Assembly (NCBI RefSeq): GCF_039536325.1
Contig: NZ_BAAAYO010000010.1
Location: 682,001 to 746,000 of the forward strand
Length of the DNA: 64,000 nt
Direction of reading: 5' to 3'
From: Paenibacillus_AB hodogayensis
Lineage (GTDB): Bacteria > Bacillota > Bacilli > Paenibacillales > NBRC-103111
Under the pieces are notes generated by a model. It was not told the origin of the DNA. It worked only from the letters and a program-made list of their open reading frames with translations, and searched no databases. Within the stretch, counting starts at the first letter, position 1. Each line of letters starts with the position of its first letter. Below are positions 17,055-26,974 of the stretch, one piece after another. A program made the position numbers and the translations under genes.

Positions 17055-17180
17055 CCGCAGTCGGGCGGCCTTCGGTAGGCGCAGGCGGCACGCCGCTGAC
17101 CCCTGCCGGCCCTTCGCTCGACTGGACTCGCGCCACCGAACAAAGTCTCGCACCGCACCCGCTATCGGCACTTCATGTCG

Positions 17181-18470
17181 TCAGACCCGCGCGTCAAGCA
17201 GCTTCCGGGCGCTGACGATGCGTACGCATAGACAGATGATTTCGATGGCGGTCTGCAGCTCGTTCAGTGACGGGTATGACGGTGCGATCCGTATGTTGCG
17301 GTCGCGCGGGTCGAGCCCGTACGGGAACGTCGCTCCCGCCTTCGTCAACGTTACGCCGGCTTCCGCGGCCATCGCGACGACCGCCTTGGCGCAGCCGTCC
17401 ATCGTGTTCAGGCTCAGAAAATAGCCGCCGTCCGGCTTGCTCCACGAAGCGATTCCGATCCCGCCCAGCCGCTCCTCCAGCAGCGTCAACACGGCGGCGA
17501 ATTTCGGCTTTAGAATGGCCGCATGCTTCTCCATATGGGCGCGAACGCCGTCGGGGCCGCCGAAAAAACGGACATGCCGCAGCTGGTTGATTTTATCCGG
17601 TCCGATCGTCTGAACGGCCAGCGTCTTGCGGATGGCATCCAGATTGCCCCGGCTTGCCGCCATCGCGGCGACGCCGGAGCCGGCGAAGCTGACTTTCGAC
17701 GTGGAGCAATATTCGAACACCCGGTCCGGGCAGCCCGCCTCCCGGCACGCAGCGAAGATCGGCTTGAGCCGTGACGGCAATGGGGACAAATCGTGAACCA
17801 CATAGGCATTATCCCAAAAGATGCGGAAATCCCCCGCCTTCGTCTTCATGCCGGCCAGCCGGTCCACGACCACGTCGGAATACGTAATCCCGTCGGGATT
17901 GCTGTATTTCGGAACGCACCAGATGCCCTTTACCGCGGCATCCTCGGCAACGAGCCGCTCCACCTGGTCCATATCCGGGCCGTCTTCCTTCATATCGACG
18001 ACGATCATCTCGATGCCGAGCTGCTCGCAGATGGCGAAATGCCGGTCATAGCCGGGGCTGGGGCATAAAAATTTGACCGCCGCTTCCTTGCCCCAGGGCT
18101 TGTCGCCGCCCGGCACGCCAAACAGCATCGCCCGGACGATCGTATCGTACATCATCGTCAAGCTCGAGCTGCCGCCAACGATCACTTCGTCCGGCTGTAC
18201 CCCGAGCAAGTCCGCGAAGAGGCGCTTCGCTTCGGGAAGGCCGTCCAGCCCGCCGTAATTGCGCGCGTCCGTTCCGTCCTCCGCCGTAACCGGCTCCCCT
18301 GCCCGTATCGCGTCCAGCATGCCGGCCGACAAATCAAGCTGCTCCGGACAAGGCTTGCCTCTCGACATATCAAGCCTCAGCTTGCGGTCCTGGTAAGCCT
18401 TGTACTGCTCCAACTGCTCCACGTATATTTCATTCAATTCCGCCGCATCCAACCGGCTCCACTCGTTCAT
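17181..18470 (-). CDS. Class I aminotransferase, probable aspartate aminotransferase (type Ic)
   Basis: The product has 429 residues; I start at the ATG at 18470 (MNEWSRLD), the first with good family-like N-terminus. It resembles the Asp_aminotransf (MocR-like fold type I) group, with GGSSSLTMMYD for the phosphate loop, KYSNPDGITYSD, FWDNAYVVHDL, and STSKVSFAGSG containing the PLP-binding lysine. This group transfers the amino group between aspartate and 2-oxoglutarate. A sigma-A promoter (TTGAAC, 17 bases, TATTCT) sits upstream. The exact amino-acid substrate cannot be read from sequence. Confidence 0.85.
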   Translation of the reverse strand: MNEWSRLDAAELNEIYVEQLEQYKAYQDRKLRLDMSRGKPCPEQLDLSAGMLDAIRAGEPVTAEDGTDARNYGGLDGLPEAKRLFADLLGVQPDEVIVGGSSSLTMMYDTIVRAMLFGVPGGDKPWGKEAAVKFLCPSPGYDRHFAICEQLGIEMIVVDMKEDGPDMDQVERLVAEDAAVKGIWCVPKYSNPDGITYSDVVVDRLAGMKTKAGDFRIFWDNAYVVHDLSPLPSRLKPIFAACREAGCPDRVFEYCSTSKVSFAGSGVAAMAASRGNLDAIRKTLAVQTIGPDKINQLRHVRFFGGPDGVRAHMEKHAAILKPKFAAVLTLLEERLGGIGIASWSKPDGGYFLSLNTMDGCAKAVVAMAAEAGVTLTKAGATFPYGLDPRDRNIRIAPSYPSLNELQTAIEIICLCVRIVSARKLLDARV

Positions 18471-18510
18471 GCCAGATGCCCCCCATACCGTTATGCGATA
18501 GACTATAGCC

Positions 18511-18539
18511 AGAATAGCAGGTGGCGGGAAACGGTTCAA
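18511..18539 (-). promoter_or_regulatory. Sigma-A promoter of the aminotransferase gene
   Basis: On the minus strand TTGAAC, 17 bases, TATTCT, about 45 bases before the ATG at 18470. Confidence 0.55.
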
Positions 18540-18781
18540 GTACGGCTTTTCCGTACATCGATCCGTTATCCGTCATGCCCGTTTCCTCCCGCCATCCCCC
18601 GTTTGCAGAATCTCAAACGTACAAACGATTGCTTTTTTTGGTACTTTCATGACATCTCACGGCCGCGAAGACCGATCGCAGAAGGGATTGCCTTGACGGC
18701 GCGGAATTCATTTTCAGGGGAGGGCGCGCAGACGTCGGACGTTTGCGACCCGTTCCAATGACTGGTAAGGAGGCACTTGTA

Positions 18782-20077
18782 TTGAGCGGAATTCATCTTC
18801 ACCCTCATGATATGTTGGACGAAGGCCCTGCCGCGATTTTGGAGCTGATCGGCACGATGGGGCCTGTTCGTTATTTGTTACCTGAACTGAACACGATTTT
18901 CGAACGCAACCCCTATCCGGCCGGGGTGCTCCCCCATAATCCGAAGCGCGGCGTCGTGCAAGGAACCGGGACGTTTCATGTTCCACTCGATACGAAGGAG
19001 CTGTTCCCCGGGCTGTATCAGACCGTCGACCCCAGCGTCGAGAATGGACAGGACCCGCTCGGCCTCTTGCTGGAGGCGACCCGGGAGACCGAATATGAGG
19101 TAGTCCCCTGGGTCAATCTGCTGAACGGACGGTTCGAGGGAAATATGGCGGATAACGGCGTCGTCGACTTCCGCGGACGGACGATCGAGCATTGGCTTTG
19201 TCCAAACGGCCGCGATGTCGTCGAGCTGTGGACGAACGTACTCGCGGCGGTCAGCGACAAATACGGCTGTACGACCTTCCTGCTCGACCGTCTGCGCTTT
19301 CCGGATTGGGCCGGCGAGAGGGTCGACCCAAGCGGCCTGTTCACCTGCTTCTGCGAACGCTGCCGCAGCGGTCTGGCTGCAAGAGGGCTCGAAGCCGACG
19401 CGGTCCGGGAAGAGATGGAACAGGTCGCCGGTCTGCTGCGGGACAAAAGCTACGATCAGGCCGTATCGCTCCTGCTCGGCTCGCAAACGCTGCAAGCGTG
19501 GGTCGGCTTCAAGCAGGACAGCGTCTCGGCTTTTATCGAGAAGCTGGTCGCAAGCCTGCGCCGCCGCAATCCGGCCATCGTCTGTTGGCTTGACCTGTGG
19601 CCGCCCTCCTACTCGTGGATATTGGGACAGGACTATACACGGCTGACGAAGCAATCTCCGGCGCTGAAGCATTTTCCGTATCACAAGCTGGGAGGCGGCG
19701 CAGACGTGCAGGGGCTGATCGACAGCTTTGCGAGCGAGCCGGAGGAGAGCGAGCGGGCGTTCCGGGCGTTCCAGCGGCTGTTCGCCATGGATTATCCGAT
19801 CACGTACGAATCGTTTCGCCGCGACGGATTCCCGATTGAATTCGTCGGCATCGAGAACGATAAAGTACGGGCGCTCTCACAGCCCGGGACCCACATTTTC
19901 AGCGGCGTGCAAATGTGGAATCTGACCCCGCAGGAGCTTTCGCTGGCGCTCGGCAAGGCGCGCGAAAGCGCCGCGGACGACGTTCTGTTCTATTGCTACG
20001 GCTGGGCGGGGCGCGAATTGTTCGAGGCGGTCGGTTCGTTCCCGGAAGAACGTTCCGCAGCGCAAAAGCAGCCTTAG
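18782..20077 (+). CDS. Glycoside-hydrolase-like (TIM-barrel) protein of unknown function
   Basis: The product has 431 residues; the start is a TTG eight bases after AAGGAGG. There is no signal peptide. The sequence shows alternating strand/helix blocks as in TIM-barrel glycosidases: IHLHPHDMLDEG, YEVVPWVNLLNGRF, CTTFLLDRLRFPDW, IVCWLDLWPPSYSWI, FFCYGWAG-like end. A short Cys cluster (CFCERCRSG) lies near residue 190, a pattern also seen in putative glycosidases. The gene stands alone. I cannot name the family or substrate, so an intracellular glycosidase-like role is only a guess from fold-like features. Confidence 0.6.
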   Translation: MSGIHLHPHDMLDEGPAAILELIGTMGPVRYLLPELNTIFERNPYPAGVLPHNPKRGVVQGTGTFHVPLDTKELFPGLYQTVDPSVENGQDPLGLLLEATRETEYEVVPWVNLLNGRFEGNMADNGVVDFRGRTIEHWLCPNGRDVVELWTNVLAAVSDKYGCTTFLLDRLRFPDWAGERVDPSGLFTCFCERCRSGLAARGLEADAVREEMEQVAGLLRDKSYDQAVSLLLGSQTLQAWVGFKQDSVSAFIEKLVASLRRRNPAIVCWLDLWPPSYSWILGQDYTRLTKQSPALKHFPYHKLGGGADVQGLIDSFASEPEESERAFRAFQRLFAMDYPITYESFRRDGFPIEFVGIENDKVRALSQPGTHIFSGVQMWNLTPQELSLALGKARESAADDVLFYCYGWAGRELFEAVGSFPEERSAAQKQP

Positions 20078-20103
20078 CCTTGACATTGCGAGTCATGAGA
20101 ATG

Positions 20104-20146
20104 AAAAAAACGGGAAAACCGCGAGCAGCGCAGTTTCCCGTTTTTT
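20104..20146. terminator. Bidirectional terminator
   Basis: AAAAAACGGGAAA pairs with TTTCCCGTTTTTT around a 15-base loop. It lies between the convergent glycosidase-like gene and the lyase-like gene and ends in T runs both ways. Confidence 0.88.
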
Positions 20147-20282
20147 ATTTTTTCAATCCACTATCAGTTGAACGAAATGGCGTTGCAGCGAGTTATGGCC
20201 TTCAACTCCATTCCGCCGACTATTGTCCAACGGACTTCCTCATCCTTCGTTCAACTTATTCCGGTCGCGCGGCTCATCCCGC

Positions 20283-23200
20283 TCACGGCCCTGTCACGGT
20301 CGCACCGAGGACCGTCCGGTTGGCCGTGACGACGTTGCCGTCGGCGTCCGCGCTGTCGAGCACGACGTCGTAGTCGCCGGGCGGCAGGACGCTTGTAGTA
20401 AGCAGCGCGGTTCCTTTGGTCAACGTCCCTGCGAATACGGGCGCCCCGGCGCTTCCCCGGACATAGACCGCGACGAACATTTTTGCATATTCCGTCCGGC
20501 TCGGCTCGACGAAGCTCACGACAAGCCGCTTATCCACGCTAACCGAAACGCTCGCAGAGGTCGGCGTTCCGGGATTGACCGCTTGACCGTTCAGGTAGGA
20601 AGGGGAAGGGCCGACGTTGCCTGAATACGTCTCCACCGCTGCGTTGACGTACTCCTCGATGAAGTAAGGCAGCACATAGCCGGCGGGATTGTTGTGCTTG
20701 TTGTTGACGACGCGGATGCTGTCGGCGTTCCCTGTCTCGATGCGAATGACGCTCGATGCCGTACCGCCCGCATTCGTGTCGGTAAAGACGTTGCCGCTCG
20801 CCTCGAACGACGAGCCGCTCACCGGAGCATCGTACAAAATACCGTAGCCCGAAGCATCCGCTATAACATTATCCGCGAACAAGGCCGAGCCCCGAAAAGC
20901 GTTGCTGACGAGCACTGCATCGGAAACCGAATGTTCGAACCGATTATGGCGGAAGACGACCTCCTGCCACGGAGGGTTCGGTGAGCTGCGCGGAGCGCCG
21001 TTCAGGAGCACGGCATAATACCTCGAATTCAAGACGGTATTGTTCTCGAATACGACTCCTGTTATTTCCCTGTTGTTGGCGTGTACTTGCAGCGCGCCGT
21101 AGTCGGTGCCCAATCCGGCATTCGTTATCGTATTGTTCGTAACAGTTACGTTCTCCACCCGATTCGTCTTGTAGGACGATTCGGAAGCGATATAAATACC
21201 GGCCATCTTGGGATTGGTAATCGTATTGCCGTCGATGAGGATGTCGCCGCCCCCGACAACCGTTATGCCGCGCCCCCAATTGTTGTCGTAAACGAGATTG
21301 CCCCGTATGACGATGTGATGCGCATAGTCCGCTCCCGTGCCGTAGCTGACGACCGCAATCATATCGTCCCCGGCCTTCGTGACCTTATTGTATTCAATGA
21401 CAATATGATGCGATGTGTTTTCGGTCACATGAATACCGTCCGCCTTGGTATTCTTGACGAAATTGTTGCGGATGACGCCGTACGTCGCGCCGTAATTGAA
21501 AATACCCGCTGTGTAAGAGCCGTCGACCTCCACCCGCTCCACGAGATAGTCGGTGGCGTGGTTCAAGTTAAGCCGCACATGCTCGTCGGTGTTCCCCCGG
21601 GTTGTCGCCATATTGAGCAGCTTCAGATCGCTCACCGTCACTCCGCTGCCTCTTACCTGTACGTTTTCTTTCGCATCGTTCGTCGCGAACAGCACCGAGC
21701 CGCTGCCCGTGCCGAGCAGAGAGACTCCGTCAAAATACAAGTGGTTCGAATGCCGGAAGGTGCCGGCCGGAACGAAAACCGCCTTGTTCGTCGCCTTCGC
21801 TTCGGCGATCGCCCCCCGGATGGCCTCCGTGTCATCGATGGCGTCGTCAGGAGCAGCCCCGAATCGCCTGATGTCCACATAGCTGGAAGGGTATAGCGAG
21901 TAAATGAATGCGAACGTGCCGCTGTCCGTCAGTCCTTCCTTGACTGCATAAGCCCGGACCGTCAAAAGATTGGCCGCGATCGGCGACGAATAGAGCATGC
22001 GCGAGTCCGACGTCCGTGGATCGCTTCCGTCCGTCGTGTACCAGATCGCCGCGCCCGATACGGAAGCGGTCAAGGTTACGCGCGTCCCCGCCTTCACCGT
22101 TCCCGCGCCCGGACTGGCCTGAACCCGGAACAGCCCCGGCGTCGATTCGACGGTGTAATAATAAGAGGCTGCGTAGCCATCGACCATCCCCGCCTTTACG
22201 GCATAAGTCCGGATGTGCGTATCGGCGTTTACCGTGATGGACGAGACGTACGGCAGTCTCGAGACAGACGTCTTCGGATCGCTGCCGTCCGTGGTGTACC
22301 AGATCGCCGCCCCTGGGGTAGCCGTCGCCAGCGTCACGACCGTTCCCGTCGTCACCATACCGGCTGCGGGCGAGGCGAGAACGTCTTCGACTTCGGCCAG
22401 ATAGTAAAGCAGCAGGGCGACGTCGCTGTCGGCATAGCCCGGCTTGGCCGCATAAGCCTTAATCCTCAAATCGGTATCGGCCGTAATCGGCGACGTGTAG
22501 CGGCTGCGGGTGCCGGATGTGCGCGGATCGCTGCCGTCGAGCGTATACCAGATTTCCGCGCCGGCCGTGACCGTAGACAGCGATACCGGCGTGCCCGTGG
22601 CGACCGTACCTGCCGGCGGACTGGCTGTCACACCCATCGTGACGGGCGTGGCATTGAAATATTTTTCCTGCAAATACGCTTCGATGCCCTGCCGTTCGGT
22701 AGTGGTCAGTACTCTTCTATACACGAGCACCTCCGCTACTTCCGCCGCCAGATGGCCGCCGCTGGCCCAATGGTTTTTGCCGAGCATGTAACGGTTGAAC
22801 GTATTAAACACGGTAGCCGCGCTATTGCCCGAATCGGTATAAAGGACGCCGTTCTCGTACGACTGGAAGCGCGGACTTGCCGGACGCGAATCGATCAGCG
22901 TGCTGACCGTCGAGAAATTCGTCGTAGATACGTTGGTCGCTAGGAAATGCTGCGTCGACGCCAACGCGATCAGCCGTCCCGGCGTAGCGTTGTCGACCGC
23001 GATCGAGAAGGTCTGCCCGCCGCTTCCGGTAGCAAAGATGCCTTTGTTGCCCGCCTGACCTACCGCGCTTTGCTTCATCACGAGAAAGATCGAGCTGTTG
23101 CCGGTGTAAGGGGACGAGAGCGTCCGCTCCAGCAGATCGTTGACGCCGTCGAAGCGTACGGACGCAAAGCCGTTCAGCGCGTTCGGCACATAGACGGGCT

Positions 23201-24386
23201 GCTTGGCGCTGTCCGTTTGGGTCAAAGTGTTGCCGCTGCCCGACAGGTCCTCCCATTGGGATAACGCGCCGTCGGCGGTGACGATGCCCGCTCCCGCCTT
23301 GAGCCACAAATCCAGTCCGTCCGCAGGCACGTTGCCGCCGCCGGTAGCCGTCGAGTACGCCCAGGAGGAGACTCCGCTGTCCGCCCTGTCCGCCTTCGAG
23401 GCATAGGCGCGGATTGTCTTGTCCTTATCGATCGCGATCGGAGTGCTGTATACGGTCCGGGAAGCCGAGTAGCGCGGGTCGCTGCCGTCCGTCGTATACC
23501 AGACCGAAGCGCCAGGCGTGGCCGAGCCGAGGGAAACCGGCGTTCCGGCCGCGACCGTTCCTGCCGTTCGATCGGAGGTGACCTCCGCTACCGGTCCCAA
23601 ACCGTACTTCTCTTTCAAATAAACTTCGATGTCCTGACGGTCTGTAGACGTAAGCGTTTTCCGATACACCAGCACTTCCGAGACGTCCGCCGCCAGATGG
23701 GCTCCGGTGCTCCACTGGTTTCTGCCGAGAACGTACTTGACGTAGTCTTTGAAGGAAGTTGCCGCGCTGTTCGTGGAGTCGAGGTACAGCTCCCCGTTCT
23801 CGTAGGACTGGAACCGCGGACTTGCAGTCCGGGTATCGAACAGCACGCTAAGGATCATGTCTTTGGTCGTCAGCGGCTTGGTCGCCTTGAAGTGCTGCGT
23901 AGGCGACAGGGCAAGCAGCTGTCCGGGGGACGCGGTGTCGACCGCGATCGAGAAGCCTGTCGCGCCCGAGTTCGTAGCGAATATGCCCTTGTTCCCGCCT
24001 TGACCGACCGAGCTTTGTTTCATGACGAGGATGATCGAACTGTTGCCGCTATACGCGGACGAAAGCGTCCGTTCCAGCACATCGTTCACGCCGTCGAAGC
24101 GGACAGCCGGCTTGTCGTTCATTCCGTGGAGCACATACGCCGGTCTCCGGGACTCGTCCGCTTGTCCGACATGATTGCCGTTACCCGACTGGTCATCCCA
24201 CTGCGCGACGTTCCCGTACACGCTGACAGTCACGCCGGCGTCTGCCTTCAGCCATAGATCCAGGCCGTCCGAAGGAACCGAGCCTGCCGCATGCGCCGTC
24301 CCGTTTAGCCCGGCCAACGCCGCGAACAGGAGCAGAAGAAACGCCGGAATTTGAATCATTGTCCAATTTCTGCAATTGCAAAACAT
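20283..24386 (-). CDS. Secreted parallel beta-helix protein (pectate-lyase-like) with LamG and CHB_HEX_C modules
   Basis: The product has 1367 residues from the ATG at 24386, seven bases after GAGAGGTGA. An N-terminal signal peptide (hydrophobic IQIPAFLLLLFAALAGL, cleavage near AHA-AG) is followed by a LamG-like module, a chitobiase-C-terminal-like repeat (WYTTDGSDPRYSAS), a second LamG-like module, then three more WYTxDGSDPxTS repeats. The last 500 residues are a right-handed parallel beta helix of the Pectate_lyase_3 type (YVDIRRFGAAPDDAIDDTEA, then many N-rich rungs). The LamG-like modules are near copies of each other. Such proteins cut or bind acidic polysaccharide outside the cell. It is the last gene of a YesMN/LplBC-type glycan locus, so it probably releases the oligosaccharide imported by the transporter next door. 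Confidence 0.82.
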   Translation of the reverse strand: MFCNCRNWTMIQIPAFLLLLFAALAGLNGTAHAAGSVPSDGLDLWLKADAGVTVSVYGNVAQWDDQSGNGNHVGQADESRRPAYVLHGMNDKPAVRFDGVNDVLERTLSSAYSGNSSIILVMKQSSVGQGGNKGIFATNSGATGFSIAVDTASPGQLLALSPTQHFKATKPLTTKDMILSVLFDTRTASPRFQSYENGELYLDSTNSAATSFKDYVKYVLGRNQWSTGAHLAADVSEVLVYRKTLTSTDRQDIEVYLKEKYGLGPVAEVTSDRTAGTVAAGTPVSLGSATPGASVWYTTDGSDPRYSASRTVYSTPIAIDKDKTIRAYASKADRADSGVSSWAYSTATGGGNVPADGLDLWLKAGAGIVTADGALSQWEDLSGSGNTLTQTDSAKQPVYVPNALNGFASVRFDGVNDLLERTLSSPYTGNSSIFLVMKQSAVGQAGNKGIFATGSGGQTFSIAVDNATPGRLIALASTQHFLATNVSTTNFSTVSTLIDSRPASPRFQSYENGVLYTDSGNSAATVFNTFNRYMLGKNHWASGGHLAAEVAEVLVYRRVLTTTERQGIEAYLQEKYFNATPVTMGVTASPPAGTVATGTPVSLSTVTAGAEIWYTLDGSDPRTSGTRSRYTSPITADTDLRIKAYAAKPGYADSDVALLLYYLAEVEDVLASPAAGMVTTGTVVTLATATPGAAIWYTTDGSDPKTSVSRLPYVSSITVNADTHIRTYAVKAGMVDGYAASYYYTVESTPGLFRVQASPGAGTVKAGTRVTLTASVSGAAIWYTTDGSDPRTSDSRMLYSSPIAANLLTVRAYAVKEGLTDSGTFAFIYSLYPSSYVDIRRFGAAPDDAIDDTEAIRGAIAEAKATNKAVFVPAGTFRHSNHLYFDGVSLLGTGSGSVLFATNDAKENVQVRGSGVTVSDLKLLNMATTRGNTDEHVRLNLNHATDYLVERVEVDGSYTAGIFNYGATYGVIRNNFVKNTKADGIHVTENTSHHIVIEYNKVTKAGDDMIAVVSYGTGADYAHHIVIRGNLVYDNNWGRGITVVGGGDILIDGNTITNPKMAGIYIASESSYKTNRVENVTVTNNTITNAGLGTDYGALQVHANNREITGVVFENNTVLNSRYYAVLLNGAPRSSPNPPWQEVVFRHNRFEHSVSDAVLVSNAFRGSALFADNVIADASGYGILYDAPVSGSSFEASGNVFTDTNAGGTASSVIRIETGNADSIRVVNNKHNNPAGYVLPYFIEEYVNAAVETYSGNVGPSPSYLNGQAVNPGTPTSASVSVSVDKRLVVSFVEPSRTEYAKMFVAVYVRGSAGAPVFAGTLTKGTALLTTSVLPPGDYDVVLDSADADGNVVTANRTVLGATVTGP

Positions 24387-24484
24387 GCCCACATCACCTC
24401 TCCCTATACCTTTTTTTTGCAAAACAAAGGGCCATTCTCGCGCGAAAACTCCGGAAAACGTGCCCTGTTGCCGCCTGCTATGAT

Positions 24485-26035
24485 TTATTTTCCGTAGCCG
24501 AGCTCCTTCAACTGCTTCATTGCCGAATCGATGTAGATCTTATATTGAAACGTGCCTTCCAGCGTCTTGAGGAACTTATCGTAATCGGCCAGTTTGCTTT
24601 TGCCGTAGGCGAATTTGATCATTTCCTCCTCGATGAACCGGGCTGCGTCGGCAGCGTTGTAGCCCTGAGGCTTGTCGACGAAAGCGTCCAGCGTGTTAAT
24701 GCGCGGCAGCTTCGCTTCAAAGTCGACGTAGCCGGCTTGCTTGTCGAACTTCGTTTTCAAATATTCGATCTCCGGGCGCCCGGTTAACTGGTACAGGAAC
24801 GTGTAGCCCGCTTCCTTGCGGCCCTTTTCGGTAATGACGGCTTTATTGCCCTCCAGCTTAAAATGCGTATCCTTCAAACCGAATTGAACGAGCAGGTTGC
24901 CCTCCTGCGAAGAAACGTAGTCCAGCAGTTCGAGCGCTTTATTCAATTTGTCCGGCTGGCTCTCCAGGCGCTTCGGAATGACCCACAAGCCGCTTGCGCT
25001 GCCGATACTGCGCGGAGAGCTGTTTTGTACGCCGTTCGGCCCTTGGGGCGGGGGGAGCTGGACCCATTCTGCCTTCGGGTTCGCTTCTTTCCACACCTTT
25101 ACGAATTCGTCCTTGGCGATGTTCGACCAGTTCGTGCTGATAATGCCCGCTTTGCCCTGGAACGCCTTGTCCGTCGCCATCGAGCCTTTGTTGCTCATCA
25201 GCTCGGGGTCGACCACGCCGGCATCGATGAATGTTTTAATCATGCGCATCGCTTCCTTGAAGGCCGGCTCGTAGAACGTATTCACGACCTTGTCGCCTTT
25301 GAGGAAAAACTGGTGGTCGTCGTACCCGAGCGTGACTCCGTAGGCGCCGAGGATCGCATCGAAGGCGATAAAGCCTCGCGGACCGGTAATGCCGAACGTG
25401 TCCTTCTTACCCGTACCGGCCGGATCGTTCTCGGTAAACGCTTTCGCTACCGTCAACAGCTCCTCGATCGTCGTCGGCATCGCCAGCTTCAGATTGTCCA
25501 GCCAATCCTTGCGAATCCAGTACGTCCCCTGGGCGCTTTGGCCCGCCTTGGCGATCGCATACTGCTTGCCGCTGTACGTCCCCTTCTTGATGACGTCGGC
25601 GCCGGCAAATTTTTTGTATTCCGGCAGTTTGTCCACATACGGCGTCAAATCGAGCAGAGCCCCGGCATCTGCAAGCTGCTGCATCTGCTTCTTGTTGACC
25701 AGCATGGTCAAATCGGGTATCGTGCCGGAAGCGGCGCGCACGTTAATTTGGCTCTCGTACTCTTTGGCGTCCGCCACAAGCGTCATCTTCAGAAGGACAT
25801 TCAGCTTCCGCTCCAATTCTTTCCTCAAGAAATCGTCCGCGGGCGGATTCGTTCCGTAACTGACCTGCGCGATCTCCAGCTTGACCGGATCCGCCGGAAC
25901 GCCCGTCGTGTCTCTAGCCGTATTCGCCGATGGCGAGGCTTGCTTGGCCGTTCCGGCGCTGCTGCACCCCGTCGCCGTCAATACCGTCAGTACGGTCGTT
26001 GCCGCCAGCGCCGCTGAGATGTTTCTTTTTCTCAT
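24485..26035 (-). CDS. ABC transporter sugar-binding lipoprotein (LplA/YtcQ type)
   Basis: The product has 516 residues. It has a signal peptide with lipobox LTATGC, so a lipoprotein on the outer face of the membrane. It belongs to the large solute-binding group (about 500 residues) that works with LplB/LplC-type permeases in Paenibacillus, with KQMQQLADAGALLDLTPYV and WIRKDWLDNLKLAMPTT as typical segments. It delivers an oligosaccharide to the permease pair encoded just upstream. No ATPase gene is nearby, as is usual: a shared MsmX-type ATPase serves these importers. It is probably co-transcribed with the permeases and the downstream lyase-like gene. Confidence 0.88.
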   Translation of the reverse strand: MRKRNISAALAATTVLTVLTATGCSSAGTAKQASPSANTARDTTGVPADPVKLEIAQVSYGTNPPADDFLRKELERKLNVLLKMTLVADAKEYESQINVRAASGTIPDLTMLVNKKQMQQLADAGALLDLTPYVDKLPEYKKFAGADVIKKGTYSGKQYAIAKAGQSAQGTYWIRKDWLDNLKLAMPTTIEELLTVAKAFTENDPAGTGKKDTFGITGPRGFIAFDAILGAYGVTLGYDDHQFFLKGDKVVNTFYEPAFKEAMRMIKTFIDAGVVDPELMSNKGSMATDKAFQGKAGIISTNWSNIAKDEFVKVWKEANPKAEWVQLPPPQGPNGVQNSSPRSIGSASGLWVIPKRLESQPDKLNKALELLDYVSSQEGNLLVQFGLKDTHFKLEGNKAVITEKGRKEAGYTFLYQLTGRPEIEYLKTKFDKQAGYVDFEAKLPRINTLDAFVDKPQGYNAADAARFIEEEMIKFAYGKSKLADYDKFLKTLEGTFQYKIYIDSAMKQLKELGYGK

Positions 26036-26113
26036 CCTCTATATCCCTCTCTCTCTATACGTAATGACGCGCGAACCAGCTAGAAGAACCCGGACTTCAA
26101 GGGGCATCGGAAG

Positions 26114-26974
26114 CTAGCCTTTAATCGCTCCGAGCAGCATCCCCTTCGTAAAATGCTTCTGAATGAACGGATACACCGCGATAATCGGCACGCTGGCCAC
26201 GATGACCGCCGTCATCTGCATAGCTGCCGTCGGGACGGTCACTTCCGCTTGATGCTCGGAAGATTGCGACATCAGCAGCATGCTGCGGATCACCACCTGC
26301 AAAGGATGCCATTGGCGGTCAGTGACGTACAGAATAGCGGAGAAGAAGGCGTTCCAGTGGCCGACCATATAGAAGAGGCCGACTGTCATCATCGACGGCA
26401 CCGACAACGGGACGACGATTTGCCCCAGAATACGGAATTCCCCCGCCCCGTCGATTTTCGCCGATTCGAACAATTCCTCAGGCAAGCTCTCGAAAAAGCT
26501 TTTCATTAGGAGCATGTTGAACGTCGCAACGGCGCCGGGAACGATCATCGCCCACACGGTGTTGAGCAAGCCGAACGACTTGACGACCAGGTACGTCGGG
26601 ATGAGTCCGCCGTTGAACAGCATCGTGACCACGATAAAGAGCAGGAATACCGAACGGCCGCGCAATTCTTTGCGGCTGAGCGGGTAAGCCCCAATCGTCG
26701 TAAGCGCCATATTGATCAGCGTCCCCGCGACCGCCAGGAATACCGTCACCGCCATCGCCCGGGCAAGCGCCGCGTCCTGCAAAATACGATGATACGCTTC
26801 GAACGAAAGCTTGCGCGGTATGATGAGGAACCCCCCGTTGCGGATCACCTCGCTGTACGGCGTTATCGACATGGAGACGACGTATAGAAGGGGGAACAAG
26901 GAGACGACGCCTATCATGACCAGAGCGACGCTGTTCAGTCCGTCGAACGTCTTGTCCGATCTGCCTGTTACCAT
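26114..26974 (-). CDS. ABC transporter permease (LplC/YtcP type)
   Basis: The product has 286 residues from the ATG at 26974, three bases after GGGGAGAGAG, overlapping the previous permease stop by 7 bases (translational coupling). Six membrane segments are visible, with the EAA loop region EELFESAKIDGAGEFRILGQ that docks the ATPase. It forms the membrane channel with its partner for oligosaccharide import. The C-terminus (FIQKHFTKGMLLGAIKG) is the standard family ending. Confidence 0.9.
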   Translation of the reverse strand: MVTGRSDKTFDGLNSVALVMIGVVSLFPLLYVVSMSITPYSEVIRNGGFLIIPRKLSFEAYHRILQDAALARAMAVTVFLAVAGTLINMALTTIGAYPLSRKELRGRSVFLLFIVVTMLFNGGLIPTYLVVKSFGLLNTVWAMIVPGAVATFNMLLMKSFFESLPEELFESAKIDGAGEFRILGQIVVPLSVPSMMTVGLFYMVGHWNAFFSAILYVTDRQWHPLQVVIRSMLLMSQSSEHQAEVTVPTAAMQMTAVIVASVPIIAVYPFIQKHFTKGMLLGAIKG

